From: Hippopus hippopus
Taxonomy: Eukaryota; Mollusca; Bivalvia; Cardiida; Cardiidae
Direction of reading: 5' to 3'
Assembly (NCBI GenBank): GCA_946811185.2
Contig: OX328097.1
Location: 28,667,627-28,731,626 of the forward strand
Length of the DNA stretch: 64,000 nt
The first letter of the stretch is position 1; every line of letters starts with the position of its first letter. Both the position numbers and the translations under genes were made by a program. Of the stretch, positions 1 to 11,529 are shown one piece after another. The notes beneath the pieces were generated by a model. It saw nothing but the letters and a program-made list of their open reading frames with translations, searched no databases and was not told the DNA's origin.

Positions 1-189
1 ATGACGTCAAATACCAAACAAACATAACTTGAATATAAATTGACAATAATGGGGAAACGTATTGAAAACAAGTTTTCGCTTCGTTAGAAACGACAGTAAA
101 TCGTAGATAACGATAAATAAATATAAATCTAAGTGTAATCAGAGCTTCAAGGTGTGTTTATTGTGTCATATCACTGAATTGAGACCAAT

Positions 190-1860
190 TCTAGTCAGCA
201 CATTCCTCGTCCGTTTCCGTAAAATACCGCTTTGCGTGTTTTTTTAAAGGGTCAGACAGCACTCGTAACAACTTAGCCGATCCCCTACCTACATCTAACC
301 TGGTCCATACTGATCAAGGATCCATTTCAAAGTACTTTCAGTCACATGTCCATGCTTAAACATGGCGACGCCCTGGTAAATCGATTAGTAGCAACATTAA
401 CAAGTTCTTCACATCTGTTGGTGAAATCTTCTAGCGAATAGACCACATTAGAAATTGAATATAAAACTGGTTTGTCAGCAGAATTGTATTTAGAAAGATT
501 TCGATAGAACATTGTGACTATTGTGTTTTCTTTTTTTCTAAGTAGAGCCTTGCAATTTTAAGAACGATAATCCGGTGTGTTTCCAGCGAAAGAATGCACT
601 GTGTAAGGTGCAAATCTTTTATCGTAAACAGCCGACGGATTTGATCAACGGATCGACCGAGGTTTGCCTAATAGGTCAATCAGGATACACTCGTCACAAT
701 TTGGCCGATTCCGTGCCTACATCTTACACTGTTTGTATCAAGGGGGTTTCCATTTTAAAATACCGCCAGTCACATGATCTTAATCTTGGCGGCGCCCATG
801 TAAATCGTTTAGCAAGGGAACGACACCCTGTTGCTGAAAAATCACGACGAAATTGATAGACCAACTTAGCAAAAATGAATGTACAAACAGTTTGACAACG
901 GAATTGTATTTAGAAAGATTCTGATAGAAAATTGTGACTAATTTGTTCTTTTTCTAACTAGAGTATAACGATTTAAGAATGGTAAAGCGAAGAAATGTAC
1001 CGTGTAGGTGTAAAATCAAGCTATGTGATACAGCCGAGGGACTTGATCAACTGATCACCTGAGGCACCTGTAAACAGTTTGTTTCGAATTGGCCATGGTC
1101 AAATTTAGAAATAATTGAGAAAGGTAGGTTTTCAGTGCAATTTTGATAAGAAGAAGAGTTATTACACCCATGAATTGTGTTAGATTTAGGAAAAGAAGCA
1201 TTTAATTTTTCTACGAAAGAGGAGGTCATGACCTTTCCTTCTTTGTTCTATAGGTTTGACCCCAAATGCGAATCTGAGGGGTCATGGAGCTAGCAGCCAT
1301 TTTTAGCGGCAAATATAAGGGTGGGGTAAGGGCATGAAAGATTGCGAAAAAACGGCATGGAAACGTGCTATTTTGGACTTTATCCCCAGATTATGTGTTG
1401 TTTTGAGTTTCAATTTAGCTTGGCATTTTCAGGCTAGCTTCCTGGGTTTGCATTTTGTGAATTTTGGAATATAGGCTAAAATGGCATATTTTGTCAGTTT
1501 TTTTCCGACCATCCCACTTGCCTGTATTGATCAGTAATTTTACTATTTGACAAGTTGAACATGATTTATTGATAAAATCTAAAGAAATAGGATTGTGCTG
1601 TTGCATTTAAGTGCTTTTTATAATTTCAGGTTGATTATTTTGACGTTTAAGTGAAAAGTTTGGTGTGACGTCCCAAGTACCTACAACATTTTACACCGAA
1701 ACTGTGTTCTGCTGCCTGAGGCTTGCCGAACGAATCGGGATTTCTCGTCCATTTCCGTTAATATCCGTTTTATGCGGTTTTACTTGGCTACGATAGAATA
1801 CTGTAACAATACAAGTCGAATCGAACAAGGTTCACAGAACATGCCCATGTCTCTGCATAT
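190..1860 (+). repeat. diverged tandem repeat, period about 420 bp
   Basis: Two diverged copies are clear. TTAGAAAGATTTCGATAGAA near 489 recurs as TTAGAAAGATTCTGATAGAA near 908; the segments at 261-360 and 685-780 match (ACTCGTAACAACTTAGCCGA versus ACTCGTCACAATTTGGCCGA). A third partial unit at about 1725-1860 resembles 195-240 (CTCGTCCATTTCCGTTAATA). The open frame at 575-856 lies within the repeat and is not taken as a gene. Confidence 0.7.
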
Positions 1861-2146
1861 CTAGTCCAACAACACATTTTACACAATGGATTTGCATGAT
1901 TTTATTCCATCACAATACATGTTTTTTCCTACATTATATTTTACAATATTGAGTCGTTGGACTGAAGGGTCTTCATGTCGCTGCACTGTCAACGGTACTG
2001 CAGCAATATCACGGCGAAAGCGGAGTTATTCAGTGTCTTCCTCGGGAAAGTATTTTACAACATCAAATCATGGACTCTTGCCATATCTAAATTGACATCA
2101 TCTACAGATGAGAAATTCAAGTGTGATACAAAATTAATGAACTGAC

Positions 2147-2274
2147 CTGATAGAAAATATTGTGGGAAAAGGAGAAAATGCTGGTTACCAGCATTTTCTC
2201 CTTTTCCCACAATATTTTCAAAATGGCTGCTTCCCCAGAGTCGTTAAAACTCGAGATTGTGTGGTAAACGGGTA
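2147..2274 (+). repeat. family A MITE, 5'-truncated
   Basis: Hairpin with arm AAAAGGAGAAAATGCTGGT, then the right arm (GTCGTTAAAACTCGAGATTG) and the end GTGTGGTAAACGGG. Confidence 0.85.
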
Positions 2275-2360
2275 AGGATTAAAATTAAATTTAGAATAGT
2301 AGATGAAGCATTTTTCCCGACTTTTCAAAATTTGCAGGCGTGCATGCAAATTTGTCGTAA

Positions 2361-2556
2361 CCCTTTATCACACAACGCCGACTTTTAACGACGCTGAGGT
2401 AGAAGCTTATTGAAAATATTGTGGGAAAAGGAGAATTTGCTGGTAACCAGCATTTTCTCTTTTACCCACAATGTTTTCTGTCCATACTTAAATTTTAGTC
2501 TGCAATACCATTGAATTTGAACTGGTCCAAAATTTTGTCGTTTGGTTAAGAGTTAA
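2361..2556 (-). repeat. family A MITE
   Basis: Starts TAACCCTTTATCACAC, has the central hairpin and ends TTTGGTTAAGAGTTAA. Inverted relative to the copy at 2147. Confidence 0.85.
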
Positions 2557-3109
2557 AAGGGAGACGGTAATCTATTCGGGAAAAATGAAAAATTCTGTCA
2601 GACTTTTCAAGTTTGAATATGATAAATGTTGTAAAGCTGGGGGTCCCTTGTGCTTCATTAGACTCTATCGTTAACTTCTCAGGTACAATTCCCGTGAGTA
2701 TATCTTCTACTCAAAACATAAGTAATTTTTTGAACAAGAAATAATTAATTCAACTTCAAAAGAAAAGTATAAAACTGTTATGGCTAACATATATGTTTAT
2801 CATTGAAGAGGTTGAAAGTAAAAGGCCACATCTGCATAGTAACAAAGACAGGAGATACGACTATTACCTTTCATCTATCACCTTTTCATGATCACTGTGT
2901 AAATAGAATATTGATGCAAGTGATCAGAGGAGATAAATTTACTTTTCTTTTATACGTATGACTCCTATCATACTGATTTAAGATACACTTCGGATTTTTG
3001 TTGCTGTTGTTGTTGTCGTTGTAGTTGTTGTTCAATTTTTTTTATTGTATGACTAAACCATTAACTATGTAACAAATGACAAAAAAAATCTCTTGAATCT
3101 TCCAAATTG
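2557..3109. other. unassigned AT-rich sequence
   Basis: No exon or repeat structure recognised beyond a short TTG/TTGTTG simple repeat near 3000. Confidence 0.5.
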
Positions 3110-3239
3110 AAAGGTTAGAAAACATTGTGGGAAAAGGAGAGAATGCAGGTCACCTGCATTTTCTACTTTTCCCACGATATCTTCAAAAGCTATTTCGCTC
3201 AGTGTTGTTAAGACACAGAATTGTTTTACTTAAGGGTAA
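3110..3239 (+). repeat. family A MITE with variant core
   Basis: Hairpin loop reads GCAGGTCACCTGC in place of GCTGGT/ACCAGC; ends CTTAAGGGTAA. Confidence 0.75.
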
Positions 3240-3480
3240 AGAAGGAAGCTGATCGTATCTTTAATCCACCAAAAATTCAGACATGGTATATAAAGTTAGT
3301 TGAAGATCTTACATTTTGCTTGTACTGCAAAGTGGGTTTTGAGTGAGAATTAAAAATATGTTGACATGTCCGTTTAAATTTTTTTTTTTTCCTCTCTTAA
3401 CTTTGAAGTTTTTTCAGCAGTAATAGAATGGACTACAGTAAGACATACATAGTTCAAATTCATCTTTGAAAGAGTACAAA

Positions 3481-3540
3481 ACGTTGTTGGAAAAGTTACC
3501 GGTATTTTTTCACTTATCCAACATTGTCTTCAAAAGCCAT
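3481..3540. repeat. family A relic
   Basis: Decayed hairpin ACGTTGTTGGAAAAG ... TCCAACATTGTCTTCAAAAG only. Confidence 0.5.
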
Positions 3541-3762
3541 TTTTTTTTTTTTCTTTATGAAGATGTTGTTCAACTGGGATCATCAACATGAACTTACATG
3601 CATATTAAGTAAAAATATATGAATACATGCAAAACATTTCGGCAAAAGTAGAACTGTTTGTGGCAGTATTTCCTTCCACAATGTTTGGAAGCATATTCAA
3701 CGAAATGGGACAAAAAGTAGTCTACAATAACTAATGATAAAAAAAAAAAAACGAACAATATC

Positions 3763-3958
3763 GGGGCCGTATTATCTAACCATTGTTTAGAACAATCTAA
3801 GTCTTTTTCTCCTGAATTTTCTAAATTTGAAAGTATATTCACAATTAATGATTGGCTAGATCAAATGCTTTTGCCAATCAGATGTTCTGTTACTTTAAAA
3901 TTTAGAAAATTCTAGAGAGTAAGACTAAGAATGTTCTTAAGAATGGTTGGTGACTAAG
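3763..3958. repeat. family E MITE
   Basis: Near-palindrome from GGGGCCGTATTATCTAACC to TTCTTAAGAATGGTTGGTG, with arms carrying TTTTCTAAATTTGAAAGTA and its inverse. Confidence 0.8.
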
Positions 3959-4339
3959 GACTCTGATATATCGTAACTGATCTCACATAGCATGACAAAC
4001 AGCTTTTGTATTGTATTATGTTTTCGTAAAATGTCATCTTGTATATGTGCCGGAGGCAAGACTGAAATATAAATCAAATTATAAATGGCCATAAATGGTC
4101 GATAAATGGCCAATATATAGAAAGAAACTTGTTTGTTTATTAGTGTATCAACCCGACTTATGCGACACTGTTTTCTGGCACATTTACTTCACAAGTCCTA
4201 ACCTTTTTTAGCCAAGGCACCAATGCAGGTTTTTTAACTAGATTGCAGCTTACCGAGCGGCAACATCAGACCAACTCCCGTGTTGAACCATCAACCTCCC
4301 GCTCCGTAGGCAGATGCCTCAACTACAAGGCTATATATA

Positions 4340-4598
4340 ATTGAGCCATGCTCTGTAAAAAAAGGGGCTAAATGTATCTCCAAAAAGTGTCGACCAAGGT
4401 CAGCCTGTGCAGTCCGCGCAGGCTGACTTGAGTCGAAACTTTTTGCTCTTGGTCAATTTTATGTATGTCCAAGGACTGGTCTACCTTATGGTTCAGTTGG
4501 TTATTAGATAAAATGGATAAAGAATTATGCGATGACTTGCTTGATATAATGCATCACGGAGATGCATGAAGGCCCGTTTTACGGAGCATGGCTCAATT
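4340..4598 (+). repeat. family B MITE
   Basis: Ends TTGAGCCATGCTCTG and CGGAGCATGGCTCAA. The hairpin GGTCAGCCTGTGCAGTCCG is near the left end. Confidence 0.85.
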
Positions 4599-4704
4599 AT
4601 TCAAAGAGTTGAAAGATTTGTAAGTCAGACCCTGTTTTTAATGAGACAAAACATGGTGTGCATCAATGGTATAAATTGGCATATTGGAAAGCCTCGTTTT
4701 GACC

Positions 4705-5003
4705 AGCCCGCATAGCTCAGGTAGTTGAGCGTAGGACTTGTAAACATCATGTCTTGGGTCACTTGATGGTGTTGGTTCGACCCCCCCACGGCTTGCCATC
4801 TAAAATTACTAAAAGTCTTCCGGATGACACATTAAACCGAGGTCTCGTGTGACGGTGCTATACACCGAGCACGTAGGTGTATCGCTTAGGATGGGTTTCG
4901 TCCTGTTTTTTGCACTGTCCCCCGTAACATTACTAAAAGCCTTCAGGGGGCGTCGCCCATATGGGCAACCGGTGGCGACGCTAAATAAACGCAAATTCAA
5001 ACC
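4705..5003 (+). mobile_element. tRNA-derived SINE, group 1
   Basis: A tRNA-like head with box A-like TAGCTCAGGTAGTTGAGC and box B-like GGTTCGACCCC, then a body with GGATGGGTTTCGTC, CCCCCGTAACAT and CAACCGGTGGCGACG. The same body recurs at 53099-53375. Confidence 0.75.
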
Positions 5004-5260
5004 TTGTAATTTCTCGAAATCAGTTATCGATATTCGTGTATAAGAATTGATAGCTGACGAAAAAAAAAGAATGGCGTATAAAACTGCTGATCTAATTTTC
5101 ATCGCAGGATTGCATTTTGCGTCTGACTCGAATGCACTTTATACATCACGGTTACACATCAGCAACAGTGGAAAATGGCTTGAGTTTTTACCAGACGACA
5201 GAACAAACCAAAATGTGTCTCACACGACTGAACATAAGGAAACGCAGAATGTGCACTATA

Positions 5261-5425
5261 CCATTGTTTTCAAAGGCCTTTTCAAAGCGAGTCTAACCCT
5301 GTGGACAATATGTCCTTATCGGACAGTGTAGATCAAAGATAAGACTGCACGTTCTGTGCAGTCTGATCTTGATCTACATTGTCTGCAAAAGGTCAGTGAG
5401 TCGTGCATAGCAGCCTAAAGGTTAA
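5261..5425 (-). repeat. family D MITE beside a splice donor
   Basis: Hairpin AGACTGCACGTTCTGTGCAG with flanking TATCGGACAGTGTAGATC and an end AAAGGTTAA. It ends 11 bases from the exon at 5437-5891. Confidence 0.85.
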
Positions 5426-5436
5426 TATTTTCTTAC

Positions 5437-5891
5437 CTCTTCAAAAATTCGAACATCATACGTGTTATCGTCATCAGCGTGGTAAAAGACGCTGGGAAAT
5501 TCTATATTTTGTGTAATCCAGTCCAGACCAAGATTCCTTTGCTCTACACCGCTCGGGAATTTCCAAAACTCTCTCAACACTGCCATGGCTTCAATCCGAG
5601 CCATTTCCAGTCGGGAAGACTGTATAGCTAAGTGTGTGTACGGTACTTTACAGTTCGCAAGGAATTTTGCGACGGACAGACTACGGTTACTTTTGTCCTC
5701 CACCACAATCCAGTGTACTCTTGGTACAAGTCTTAATGTCTGCGATAGACGCACAAGATCGGCTTTCCGTTCTACTCTGTATACTGTAGGTGTAATGACG
5801 TAGATTAGAGGTATCTTTCTGCTGGAGTTCTGTAGTTTGTGTTGAGTCAGGTTTCTGTGTGCGGAGGTGGTGAATACTCGGTATTTGTTTT
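5437..5891 (-). CDS. B3GAT copy 1, exon 2 (stem and donor-binding domain)
   Basis: Acceptor tttacag|AAAACA, donor GAAGAG|gtaaga. It encodes a stem of about 30 residues and then the GT43 N-terminal subdomain through ADDDNTYD and IFEE. Compared with copy 2 (51751-52238) it lacks the Thr-rich stem but lines up through the catalytic part without gaps that break the frame. Confidence 0.88.
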
Positions 5892-7225
5892 CTGTAAATA
5901 GAAAGTGGTGTGTGGATTACAATGTATTACTGAGAGAGAGAGACAGAGAGACAGAGAGACAGAGAGACGGAGAGAGACAGAGAGAGAGACGGACGGACAG
6001 ACAGACAAACAGAGAAGAAAGACATGTATATATATAGAGAGAGAGAGAGAATGAGACAGACAGACAGGAGAGAGAGAGTTTACCTTGTATACGTCAAAGA
6101 CATCGGCTCGGCTATGGAAAGGGACTTATAACCAATTTGTTTTAGAGCAGAAACAGGAGGAAAATGCACTCGATACATTTAAACTGAAACAATGTTCAGT
6201 GGTGATAGAGAATTATTAATCCTGTGCAAATGACGATCATCAATCCTCGGAATGAAATTGGCCCACCTGGGAATCGAACCAGTCATGTACATTACAGGCG
6301 TTCATTTTATGACTAACCTCGTCATCTATAGGCCTATAATGTAATTACATTATATAAATGGTGAGGTTAGTCATAAAACCAACGCCTGTGCTGTACATTA
6401 CCGACTGCGCTACCGCAACCGAGCCTGGCCTGTTTGTTTTGATCAAAACTATCAAATCCCCAAAAGTTGCCAAAAGTAAACAAAGCAAGTGTTAAAACGC
6501 ATTTGAATTTAAATCATATCTCTTGAAAGTATAGAAATTATTGTGAAGATGACATTGTGCTATTGTATGGTCGGTCCGAATGTTCGTTGCTGACAGAAAA
6601 ACGAATTTCAGTATCATGTAAAAAGTAAACAAAAGATAGAGCGACCTGGCAACTTTTGAACTACTTTTGAAATTAATTTTTCTGCCAGCGACTAACACTT
6701 CCACCGACTGTACAATAATAGATCGCACCTTCACAATAATTTTCATACCTTGAAATGGTATGGTCTGAATTTTACTACATTTTAACACCCGCCTGGTTTA
6801 CTTTTGGCAACAACTGGGGCTTTAATAAGCCATGCTCTGGCAAAAGAGGGTTTGAAACATCTCCGTGATGCATGATACCTAGCATGTCATCAAATAACTG
6901 GGCCGATAACATCCACTTTGTCTAAAAACCGACTGAATCATGAGGTAGAATGGTCGTTTGACATACAGAAAATTGACCAATACCAAAAAGTTTCGACCCA
7001 TGTCAGCCTGCGCGGACTGCGCAGGCTGACATGGGTCGATACTTTTTTGCAGAGTTATAAACCCTCTTTTCCAGAGCATGATTCATGACTATAAACACAA
7101 AAGAATAACAAACCTGCTTCTATCTCGCAGCAAGTCCACTGTACAAGAAAAAATACGACACCTACAAGGAGCAACGACACAACAGTTGTTGGAAATTTTT
7201 TCACTTTCACTGTAAACGGCAACAT
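5437..7225 (-). CDS. beta-1,3-glucuronosyltransferase (B3GAT/GT43), copy 1, 5' part
   Basis: Partial gene with two joined coding exons (7114-7225 and 5437-5891), about 189 residues. Exon 1 encodes a short basic tail and a hydrophobic signal anchor; exon 2 encodes a stem with N-glycosylation sequons (NLT, NSS) and the donor-binding half of the GT43 catalytic domain. Visible family motifs are IYVITPTVYR, HWIVVED, GVEQRN and the metal/UDP-binding ADDDNTYD. GT43 enzymes move glucuronic acid from UDP-GlcA onto a terminal galactose, in the Golgi; members finish the proteoglycan linker or make HNK-1-like caps, and which applies here cannot be told. Exon 1 ends in phase 1 and exon 2 restores the frame (G+AA = Glu). 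Exon 2 ends after FEE in phase 0, as in copy 2. The acceptor-binding exons were not found between 1 and 5437, so they are presumably outside the window; otherwise this is a truncated copy. Confidence 0.85.
5928..6082. repeat. GA/GACA simple repeat
   Basis: About 150 bp of GAGA, GACA and GACG runs in the intron of B3GAT copy 1. Confidence 0.9.
6255..6425 (-). repeat. tRNA-like palindrome
   Basis: Inverse of a box B-like GGTTCGATTCCC near 6270 and of a tRNA 5' end (GCGGTAGCGCAGTCGG) near 6400. The arms ATGACTAACCTCGTC and GGTGAGGTTAGTCAT flank a short loop, so a SINE head seems duplicated in inverted form. Confidence 0.6.
6454..6823. repeat. family F palindromic MITE
   Basis: Inverted arms from GTTGCCAAAAGTAAAC to GTTTACTTTTGGCAAC, with CTGCCAGCGACTAACAC inside. 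Confidence 0.8.
6826..7086 (-). repeat. family B MITE beside the copy 1 exon 1 donor
   Basis: Ends ATAAGCCATGCTCTGG and CCAGAGCATGATTCAT; hairpin CAGCCTGCGCGGACTGCGCA near the right end. It ends about 27 bases from the exon at 7114. Confidence 0.85.
7114..7225 (-). CDS. B3GAT copy 1, exon 1 (signal anchor)
   Basis: Starts MLPFTVKVKKFPTTVV and continues into a hydrophobic segment ending FFLVQWTCC, the type II Golgi anchor expected for this family. An in-frame TAA lies ten codons upstream of the ATG, with no ATG between, which supports this start. The donor reads GAAGCAG|gtttgt. It is too short to stand out as an ORF and was found by reading upstream of exon 2. Confidence 0.8.
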
Positions 7226-7489
7226 GGTCGTTATTCCTTTTTCACGTAAAAATTACATTCATTACAGACTATATTTCCTTTAGAGTGTCGATAGATCCTT
7301 AAAAATAATCATCCCAACGTTTTAAACTCAATGGTGCACATATGCAGAGTCAAAATACGAGTACATGAGATATTGAGCGCCAGTCAAGGTGAACGTCGTA
7401 TAACTTATTCAAAAATACACCCACCAAAAATGCTACCCTGGGCAGATGTTACCCAATATATAGACCATGTATCGGTACATCTGAAGACT

Positions 7490-7580
7490 TTGGCAAATAG
7501 TGTAGACCAAGACCAGACTGCAAGGCCGTGCAGTCTGATCTTGATTTACACTTTTCGATACCCAAACTCTTAATTGTTAA
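7490..7580. repeat. family D hairpin, partial
   Basis: CAGACTGCAAGGCCGTGCAG hairpin within AGTGTAGACCAAGA and TCTTGATTTACAC. Confidence 0.7.
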
Positions 7581-7762
7581 AGCCTTTCTATAGCTATTTC
7601 ACACCAGTAAACAGCCAATTACATGAAATTTTCTTAGTGGAAAAGGGAAAGGGATATTTTCCACTTTTACAATATATACTCTACTTAATACCCTTCACTC
7701 TTCCTATTTTTCACATCTCTTAATTTTTTGGGACTCTGGCAAAAAAAAAAAAAAAAAACCTC

Positions 7763-7950
7763 AGGGCCCGTATTTTCCAACCAGTCTTAATATCATTCTT
7801 AGTAAAATTCTCAAGAACTTTCTAAAATAAAAAAAACCGGAATTTACCAAATGGTTTAGCCAATCAGAAGTTACGATACTCTCTAAATCTACATTGAGAC
7901 TGCAATTTAGTATGATTGGCGAATACGGGTATTGATCAGCCAATATAGAG
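7763..7950. repeat. family E MITE
   Basis: Starts CAGGGCCCGTATTTTCCAACC and has the TTTAGCCAATCAGAAGTTAC arm; the right end is decayed. Confidence 0.7.
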
Positions 7951-8130
7951 AAATAAAACTTGCAACACATGCAACAACAAATAGATTGACAGCTACGAGG
8001 AAACGGTAGTGTTTAGCAATTTTTCCGCTTGTATTAATGTTTTCAAAACCAGAGGCTTAAAAAAGTGCTGGAATCGGAGAGAAAGGATTTGGAAAGGAAA
8101 GGCAGGCATATCTCGACGTGCAGTTGGTTG

Positions 8131-8178
8131 TTACTTGCAACCAGGGATCGTATATACACAATATACGATCCCTGTTGC
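8131..8178. repeat. short perfect hairpin
   Basis: AGGGATCGTATAT then ATATACGATCCCT around a 6-base loop. Confidence 0.75.
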
Positions 8179-8230
8179 AACTATTGCTCTTTTCTCTTAT
8201 GTTTCAATGCTGATACCTATCCGAAAAGCC

Positions 8231-8430
8231 CAGGGTCCGTATTCACAATCATTCTTAAGAACGTTCTTAGTCTTACTCCACAGAATTTTCTAAATATGAA
8301 AGTTACACAACTTCTGATTGGCTAAACCATTTGGTTTAGCCAATCAGAAGTTATGTTACTCTCAAATTTAGAAAATTCTGGAGAATAAGGAAAGGAACGT
8401 TCTTAAGAATGGTTGGTTAATATAGACCAA
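8231..8430. repeat. family E MITE, well preserved
   Basis: CAGGGTCCGTATTCACAA to CTTAAGAATGGTTGGTTAA. The centre is AACTTCTGATTGGCTAAACC with its inverse copy. Confidence 0.85.
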
Positions 8431-8708
8431 GATTGGTCTGTCGCAGGGCGTATTAACCGTATTGTGAGGTAGAATCCTGGCATGGTTATACTGTTTTCGA
8501 GGGTTTATGAACGTAGTCATTGCGACAGGTTTTATTCTTTTACATCGCCGAACATGTCTCAAAAATCAGCAATTGACTTTGAAAGAGCAGCGAGTAGAGT
8601 TCTCATAAAAAAAGTGAACAACCAGCCAGGAATGTATGGATAGTTGCAACAGCTGGCCTGATATGACTGAGTAATCACTGGACAAACAAATAAATCAAAT
8701 CTGCCTGT

Positions 8709-8900
8709 TTAACCTTTTACCACAAAATCTCCAGTCTTAAAGACCTTAAGAAACAATGCTTTTGGAAACATTGTGGGAAAAGAAGAAAATGCTGGTAGCC
8801 AGCATTTCCTCTGTTTCCCAAAATGTTTTCTGTCCTTTCAAAGACTACTTTGCCCATTTAAACCACGTTTAATTTGTTGTTTGCATCTGCTTTGAGTTTA
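8709..8900 (-). repeat. family A MITE
   Basis: Starts TTAACCTTTTACCACAAAAT; hairpin GAAAATGCTGGTAGCCAGCA. Confidence 0.8.
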
Positions 8901-9048
8901 GACAAAGGTGAAGGAAGCGCTTTGGGCTAACGAACAATTGCTTGAAAGATTTTTTTGTCAAACAGCAGACCATTTGTGTACATTGTGGTAAAAGAAAAAG
9001 TTACCCTTTTGCAAAAATGTGTTTACATATTATCACGTATAAAACAAT

Positions 9049-9279
9049 AACCATTTAACAAACAATACCAAATTTGAACGACCCATAGAAGAAAGTCTTT
9101 TAAAAAAAAAAACATCGGGAAAAGGAGTAAATGCAGGTCACCATCATGTTTTCCTTTATACATACTGTTTTCCACTCTTTAAGACACAAATTCCATTGTT
9201 TGAACAACATTTAAATTTCCGTCTGCAAATGCTTTGAATTTGGACCAGTCTAAAATGTTGTCGTTTGGTAAAGAGCTAA
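9049..9279 (-). repeat. family A MITE, decayed core
   Basis: GGGAAAAGGAGTAAATGCAG core; right end GTCGTTTGGTAAAGAG. Confidence 0.7.
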
Positions 9280-9394
9280 CTCGTGCTGGTCAGCCCTCTA
9301 TATATCACCAAATATATAAACTCTATCTCTCTTGACATCTGAAAATACAGTCCACTGAAACTAAAAAAAAAAAGTCTAATATCGTAGGCATAAG

Positions 9395-9485
9395 TCAATA
9401 TCCAGACAGTATACACGTACATCCAAGACCAGACTGCACGATCTATGTAGTCTGATCTTGATTTTAACCGTCCACAAAATCCCCC
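9395..9485. repeat. family D hairpin, partial
   Basis: CCAGACTGCACGATCTATGTAGTCTG hairpin region; only the core and short flanks remain. Confidence 0.65.
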
Positions 9486-9756
9486 TGTTTTCGCCTAATG
9501 GTGCCGCAATTTTTACCTATGTCTACAGTAAGTGTTGTATTTTCTGTAATTTCAAGAGGGAAATGGATAAAAAGTAAGAAAGTAAATACGTGTAGTTTGT
9601 CCCAAGGGTAATCGGGTTTAAAAACATTTTTACGTGTGAATTACCTTTCTTTATGGTAAAATTGGACTATCGCATCTAAATTGTCGCTTTCCAACTCAGC
9701 TCTCTCTGGACAATTTCACTTACCAAAACTTATACTATGACCCACTACTTTAAAAA

Positions 9757-10020
9757 TGAGCCCTGCTCTGTGAAAAAGGGGCTTAATGCATCTGCAACAA
9801 GTATCGAGCCTGGTCAGCCTGCGCAGTCAGCGCAGGCTGACCTGAGTCGAAACTTTTTGCTATTCGTCAATTTTCTGCATGTCAAAGGTTTAGTTTACCT
9901 CATGATTTAGTCGTTTTTTAGTCAAAATGGACTTTATGGATCCACAATTATGTGACAACTTGCTTCGTATTATACATCACGGTGTTGCATCAAAATCCCT
10001 TTTGCCAGAGTATGGCTCAT
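9757..10020 (+). repeat. family B MITE, full length
   Basis: TGAGCCCTGCTCTGTGAAAA to CCAGAGTATGGCTCA; hairpin CAGCCTGCGCAGTCAGCGCA. Confidence 0.88.
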
Positions 10021-10224
10021 ACATTATTTCACAACACTTGCTCAAACAACATTGAGAAGCCAAATCACATGTTAATCAAATACTTATGTCTAAACCTATC
10101 AAATTTCATTTAAAATAAGATGGAGTAACATACATGTATCTCAAATTATCGGTATTACCGCAATTCTTCAAAATTGACTGTGGCGGTTAAAGTAACAAGA
10201 GCTGTCAAAAGTGATCAAAGTGGT

Positions 10225-10412
10225 TGTTAACTTATCCCGCTACATAACTAACATGAAACTTTTAAGTCGATAGTAAAGACCCAAATGTTGCTATTTCAAA
10301 GGTATATCACCTTATCGGACAGTGAAGATTCAAGATCAGATTGCACGTTCAGTCTGATCTTGATCTACGCTGTCCGCAAAAGGCCAGTGAGTCGCGCTTA
10401 GCAGCCAAAGAG
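10225..10412 (-). repeat. family D MITE
   Basis: Contains AGTCGATAGTAAAGACCC, CACCTTATCGGACAGTG, the hairpin and GTGAGTCGCGCTTAGCAGCC. Confidence 0.8.
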
Positions 10413-10712
10413 TGAAAATGAATTTAGATTTAAATCATCGTTACCATTCAAAAGTATGGAAACTATTGTGACGATGACAACCGGTCACTGTACAGTCGGT
10501 CCAAGTGTTACAGTCGCTGGCAGAGAAATTGATTTCAAAACTAGGTTGAAAGTTGCCAGGTCACTCTATCTTTCGTTTACTTTTTGCCTGATTTTAAAAT
10601 TCAGTTTTGTTCCAGGGGCTAACACTTGCAACAATCACACAATAACAGACTGTCATCTCCACAATATTTTCCATGGTAAAATAAATTACCTTTCAATGGT
10701 ATGATCTAAATT
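10413..10712. repeat. family F palindromic MITE
   Basis: Directly adjoins the family D copy. Arms end in ATTTAAATCAT / ATGATCTAAATTTAATG; CAGTCGCTGGCAGAGAAATT inside. Confidence 0.75.
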
Positions 10713-10923
10713 TAATGCATTATATTATATTTCATGTGTCTATTTTTAGAAATATTATGGGTAAAGAAATGTCGTAATTTAAGCTGGGGGGAATTATTTT
10801 CCCGTCACAGTGAATATTTTCCTCCTGCCGAAAATCTGGAACTACTTTTTTAAGTTTTTTAAGTTTTTAAGTTTTAAAAGTGGCATTCGTTGACAAAATA
10901 ATCAGAGGAAATATAATATATAA

Positions 10924-11081
10924 TTTATTTCATCAGCTTGCGGTTAATATGGGGAAATATTTGCCGAAAAAGGGAAAGGTATGCGAAAATAACGAGTGCC
11001 GTAAGGCACTCGTTATTTTCGCATACCTTTCCCTTTTTCGGCAGATATTTCCCCATATTAACCACAAGCTGATGAAATAAA
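10924..11081. repeat. near-perfect 77-bp-arm palindrome
   Basis: Arms 10924-11000 and 11005-11081 differ at only two positions by eye, around a 4-base centre GTAA. The arm ends in TTATTTTCGCATACCTTTCC and GTGCC/GGCAC meet at the centre. Confidence 0.9.
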
Positions 11082-11220
11082 CTCTATTTAATAGCTGTGC
11101 CTATTCATATGGGGCTAAAGAGGTAACTATTAATGCATCAGTTAACTCCCTTGGAGCGGTAACTGAATGAAATGGATATTTCAGCCAATGAAAACGGACC
11201 TAAATATCGCAATCGTCAAG

Positions 11221-11330
11221 TTCAGGGCCCTTATCACTAACCATTCCTAATAAACTTCTTAGTCTTACTCTCAAGAATATTCTAAATTTCAAAGTAACGC
11301 AATTTCTGATTGGCTAAACCAAATGATTTT
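11221..11330. repeat. family E left half
   Basis: GGGCCCTTATCACTAACC through TTCTGATTGGCTAAACCAAA, with no right half following. Confidence 0.75.
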
Positions 11331-11529
11331 GGTAAAGGGTAAAACATGTAGGCTCGAATGGTATTTTACGTCCTTTTCAACTATAGTTCAGTCATATCAC
11401 GGCGACATCTGACTCAGATATTAGATTCTTGCCTGCGTTTCATCTGAACAAGGGTGGTCCTCTTACTGTCAGTCATTGGATTAGCGTAAGGAAGTTTCAA
11501 TAAGGGGCGGGGGAGTTTAAGCCCGTGTT

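Noticed and set aside
2147..2220. Family A hairpin as a rho-independent terminator or CRISPR-like repeat
   Set aside because: Eukaryotic context, dispersed copies with transposon-like ends and no spacers; it is a MITE core.
4809..5102. Overlapping open frames on both strands
   Set aside because: They lie largely in the group 1 SINE; the same reading is possible in the related SINE at 53099.
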